A DNA stretch of 64,000 nucleotides from Amycolatopsis roodepoortensis (lineage in GTDB: Bacteria; Actinomycetota; Actinomycetes; Mycobacteriales; Pseudonocardiaceae), in contig NZ_JADBEJ010000001.1 of the NCBI RefSeq assembly GCF_014873915.1, forward strand, positions 496,001 through 560,000, written 5' to 3'. The translations under genes were made by a program, and so were the position numbers. Each line of letters starts with the position of its first letter. Position 1 is the first letter of the stretch. Below, piece after piece: positions 61,601-64,000 of the stretch. The notes beneath the pieces were generated by a model. It was given only the letters and a program-made list of their open reading frames with translations, did no database searches and was not told where the DNA came from.

Positions 61601-64000
61601 CGCGCGGACCGCGCGGTACAGCCGAGGCTCGTCCAGTGCGCCCCGGATCCGCAGCACGGTGGGGGAGTTGTAGGCGGCGCTGTCCGGGTCGAGCTTCGCC
61701 GCGAACCACAGCATGCGCTGCGCCGGCGACAGCGGCGCGGGTGCGGCCGGGTCCGCCCGGGCGACGAGCGGGTGGTCGTCGAAGGCGGCGTCCGCGTCGA
61801 TCCGTGCGGTGAAGTCGGCGAGTACCGGGTGGTCGAACAAGGTGCGGACGGTGACCCGGCGTCTCAGCCGGGTGTGCAGGAGGCCGACCACCCTGGTCGC
61901 CGCCAGCGACCGGCCGCCGAGCGCGAAGAAGTCGCTGTCCGGCCCGATCTCCTCGTCGAGTTCGAGGCACTCCCGCCACACTTGCGCGACCAGCGCCTCG
62001 GCGTCCGACAGCGGCGCGGCCGCGGCCGGAGGGGCGGCGGGCACCGGCGGGAGCGCGCGCCGGTCGAGCTTTCCGTTGGGCAGCAAGGGGAGCGTGTCCA
62101 GGGTGCGCCACGAACTCGGCACCATGTAGGCGGGGAGCAGCCGCCGCAGCTCTCGTTCGACGGCCGCCGCGTCGACGGTCGCGGGCGTGAGGTAGCCGAT
62201 CACGTGCGCGTCCACGCCGTCCGCGGCCACCGCCACCGCCGCGTCGTCCACATCGGACAGTCCACGAAGGACGGTCTCGATCTCGCCCGGCTCGAACCGG
62301 TTGCCGCGCACCTTCACCTGGTCGTCGGCGCGCCCGAGGAACTCCAGCGTCGCGTCGGGACGCCACCGGACCAGGTCACCGGTGCGGTAGCAGCGTTCGC
62401 CGGGACGGACCGGGCCGGCGACGAACGCGGACGAGGTCAGCTCGGGCCGCGCCCGGTAGCCGGTCGCCACACCGGCGCCACCGATCCACAGCTCACCGAT
62501 CGCGCCGGGCGGCGCGAGCCTGCCCGCCTCGTCCACCACGTACAGCCGGGCGCCCGGCGTCGGCGAGCCGATCGGGACCCGGTCCTGGCCGGTGAGCCGG
62601 TGCGCGGTCGCCGCGACCGTGGTCTCCGTGGGGCCGTACCCGTTCCACAGCTCGCCGACCAGCGGCAGGGCCCGCGCGGCGAGCTCCGGGTCGAGCACCT
62701 CGCCGCCGAGCAGCAGCCGCAGCGCGGGGTCGCCTGACCAGCCCGCGGCGAGCAGCATCCGCAGGCTCGTGGGCGTCAGGTCGACGACCGTGACACCGCT
62801 CCCGGCGATCCGCCGCGCGAGCCGGTGACCGTCGACGGCGGTGTCGCGGTCGGCGACGACGCAGCGCGCGCCGGTGGCGAGCGGCCACCACAGTTCTTCG
62901 GCGGACACGTCGAAGGCGAGCGGCGCGAGCGCGAGCATCGCGTCGTCCCGCGTCATGCCGGGGGAGAGCATCCGGGACCGGACGAACGCGTGCAGGTTGG
63001 CGTGGCTGATCTCGACGCCCTTGGGCCGCCCGGTCGACCCCGACGTGTACAGCACGTAGGCGAGCGCGTCGCCGTCCGGCAACACCGGCTCGAAGGGCTC
63101 TCCGTCGGTTCGGTCGGCGTCGACCACGCGCAGGCCCGGTACGGCTTCGGCGACCTCCGACGCCATCGGCTGGGCGTCGCCCCGCGTGAGCACGACGCGC
63201 AGCTCCGCCTCACTCGCGAGCTGGGCCAGTCTGGCGGCGGGTTGCTCGGTGTCGAGCGGCAGATACCCCGCGCCCGCCCGCCAGACGGCGAGCAGCGCGG
63301 CGGGCAGGAACTCGTCGCGCGGCAGGCACACGCCGACCGTGTCGCCGGCCGTCACCCCGGACGCGGCGAGTACGCCTGCGATCCGGTCGGCGTGGCCTGC
63401 CAGTTCCGCGTACGTCAGCCGCCCGCTCGCCGACGACACCGCGACCGCGTCCGGTGTCCGCGAGGCGTTGCGCCACACCGCGTCCGGCACGCCGGTCGTG
63501 CCGTCGTCCGGCAGCGCGGGGCCGGTTCCCCACGCCGTCAGCTCGGCGACTTCCCCGTCCGCCGCCAGTGCCAGCGCGGACAACGCGGTGTCCGGTGTGG
63601 ACACAGCGGAGCGCAGAAGGTGCAGCAGGGAACGGGTGAACCAGCGGGCGCGGCCGGGATCGAGCCACGACGGATCGTGCTCGACGATCAGTTCGGCGCC
63701 GCCGACGTTGGCGTTCACGAACACCGTCAGCGGGGTGTGGCTGCCGCCGGTCGGCAGTTCGCCGAGAAGGCCGAGCCGCGTGTCCGGCCCGTGCGCCGAC
63801 AACGGGACGCCGTCGGGCTGCACCGCGATCGACACGGGGGTGAGCGGGACCCCAGCGGGCCGGTCGCAACCCCACAGTCCGGCGAGTTCACCGCTGGGCA
63901 GGCCGCGGTGATCGATGGCGTGTGCCGCGGTGGTCATGGCGGTGCGCAGCAGGTCGCGGAACGACGTGTCCGCGTCGAGCCGCAACCGGACCGGCAGGAC
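58667..64000 (-). CDS. NRPS, partial: (C)-A-T-C-A-T (5' end outside window)
   Basis: 1777 residues in the window. The frame is open at the right edge inside a condensation domain (VLPVRLRLDADTSFRDLL). Order: end of C (1-150), A1 (about 163-650; LYTSGSTGRPKG, GYGPTETT, YRTGDLVRW), T (FFALGGRSLAATR near 693, Arg replacing the usual His), C (753-1175; HHIATDA), A2 (1193-1660; CYGPTETT), T (GGHSLAATK near 1720). By-eye codes are D V E D L G G V A K for A1, with E and D at places that favour a cationic side chain such as a diamino acid, and D T G N Y G C I T K for A2, with no match I know. No epimerisation domain is seen. Its product is handed to NRPS-2. Confidence 0.95.
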   Translation of the reverse strand, partial: VLPVRLRLDADTSFRDLLRTAMTTAAHAIDHRGLPSGELAGLWGCDRPAGVPLTPVSIAVQPDGVPLSAHGPDTRLGLLGELPTGGSHTPLTVFVNANVGGAELIVEHDPSWLDPGRARWFTRSLLHLLRSAVSTPDTALSALALAADGEVAELTAWGTGPALPDDGTTGVPDAVWRNASRTPDAVAVSSASGRLTYAELAGHADRIAGVLAASGVTAGDTVGVCLPRDEFLPAALLAVWRAGAGYLPLDTEQPAARLAQLASEAELRVVLTRGDAQPMASEVAEAVPGLRVVDADRTDGEPFEPVLPDGDALAYVLYTSGSTGRPKGVEISHANLHAFVRSRMLSPGMTRDDAMLALAPLAFDVSAEELWWPLATGARCVVADRDTAVDGHRLARRIAGSGVTVVDLTPTSLRMLLAAGWSGDPALRLLLGGEVLDPELAARALPLVGELWNGYGPTETTVAATAHRLTGQDRVPIGSPTPGARLYVVDEAGRLAPPGAIGELWIGGAGVATGYRARPELTSSAFVAGPVRPGERCYRTGDLVRWRPDATLEFLGRADDQVKVRGNRFEPGEIETVLRGLSDVDDAAVAVAADGVDAHVIGYLTPATVDAAAVERELRRLLPAYMVPSSWRTLDTLPLLPNGKLDRRALPPVPAAPPAAAAPLSDAEALVAQVWRECLELDEEIGPDSDFFALGGRSLAATRVVGLLHTRLRRRVTVRTLFDHPVLADFTARIDADAAFDDHPLVARADPAAPAPLSPAQRMLWFAAKLDPDSAAYNSPTVLRIRGALDEPRLYRAVRALATRHHVLRSLFTEIDGEPVALLGPADAIPMSTVDIAEPSADATVAAEIRRPFALDAAPPLRVVLFRLAPDHHVLTVTCHHIATDAVSQRLLLSEVDRWYRTEPDDWPPPPSLQYADHAAREREQDHAAGLDWWERRLADLPALRLPADRPRPAIADWTADEVPVRLSSDVTGRVRAMAGDAGTTPFTILLAAWQLLLARLAGVRDLAVAVPHSGRRTAELGAMVGFFVDTVAVRADFGARSGRDLVARTRAAVLDAFAHADVPFDEVVRRLAPERDPASTPVCQVMMNVLDEQATAELGDLAVTVLPQPVATALYDLNLDLAATGDGYVGRLVFRADLFDRATIERWSRWYGTLLDRLTADPDAELSTLDISDDAERAALRRWGTGNPLPANRTVVTDVLAQPPGAVATSSPAGRLSYGDLADRSAQGARGLLAAGVTTGDVVGVFLPRDEHLPAGLLAVWRAGGAYLPLDPGHPADRIAALAADAGVRVVAARGHALDVARAALPHLTVVDLDAPVTDTRALREPGQDDLAYVLYTSGSTGEPKGVAVTHRNLAALVHAFREVTGVQPSDTWLAVAPLVFDTATGEIWTTLTAGAHCAIADRDCAVDGHALVQRLVSTGATRFNPTPTTLRMLVAAGLPDLPGLHVYSGGEALDVVLARQITARVASLRNCYGPTETTITATTHLVTTADLAADRPIPIGGPLGGTLLTVVDPFGQTALPGAVGELSIGGAGVTPGYLGRPEQTAAAFGTDPLHGGRSYRTGDLVRWRADGVMEFHGRADHQVKIRGNRVELGEVEHVLRTVPGVTDAVVVMRTGEGEPHLVGYLTPSTVDTETVAAVLRGRLPDYAVPHRWVSLDAFPVTATGKVDRAALPAPSAPARPDSPPASAVEELIAMTWAEVLGRERVGALDDFFGLGGHSLAATKVVGRLAEAFGFPVPVRCLFDRPVLREFATELERIAMTALADDGADVPTGSTA

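Overview
This window is a 64-kb stretch of a high-GC actinomycete chromosome, most likely Amycolatopsis or a close relative in the Pseudonocardiaceae. The evidence is very high third-position GC, frequent GTG and TTG starts, dense ECF, AfsR-like and TetR/HxlR/MarR regulators, TGGGAGCGCTCCCA-type cellulase operators, and short GCGAAAGCCACTTTCGC intergenic palindromes that I associate with Amycolatopsis. The genus is an inference. No tRNA, rRNA, CRISPR array or transposase was seen.

Layout. 1-8.8 kb is a mixed region: a partial carboxylesterase and its TetR regulator, a nitrilase relic, a large cyclase-like/nSTAND/WD40 protein, an HxlR-hydrolase pair, a PLP decarboxylase and a 37-residue membrane peptide. 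8.8-16.4 kb is a xylan/xylo-oligosaccharide island: GH10 xylanase, two permeases and a sugar-binding lipoprotein in one operon, divergent from a LacI regulator overlapping a GH3 glycosidase, with a LacI-type operator between. 16.5-26.5 kb is a cellulose/mannan island: GH5 mannanase-CBM2, CBM2-GH48, LPMO-CBM2, CBM4-GH9-CBM2 and GH6. Three perfect 14-bp CebR/CelR-type palindromes lie in front of the GH48, LPMO and GH9 genes. A GH43-like secreted protein follows. 28-47.6 kb holds small metabolic and regulatory genes: HxlR/SDR, CorA, SigG-like ECF factor, MarR/amidohydrolase, MFS, MBL, LysE, a beta-propeller phytase with a PHO-box-like site, and two divergent paralogous HTH/NB-ARC/TPR regulators.

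47.8-64 kb, running off the right edge, is the 3' part of a non-ribosomal peptide operon on the minus strand. Transcription order is NRPS-1 (partial: C-A-T-C-A-T), NRPS-2 (C-A-T-C-T-TE fused in frame to a complete MFS exporter), a threonine/serine dehydratase-like PLP enzyme, an SbnA-like enzyme, an ornithine-carbamoyltransferase homologue with altered substrate motifs, and an SbnB-like enzyme. Genes overlap or are separated by 9 bases or less. SbnA plus SbnB predicts L-2,3-diaminopropionate (Dap). The carbamoyltransferase between them suggests conversion of Dap to 3-ureidoalanine, as in viomycin-type pathways. The terminal TE carries Cys instead of Ser in its nucleophile elbow, and the last C-T module has no adenylation domain. 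This cluster is the most likely site of undescribed chemistry here.
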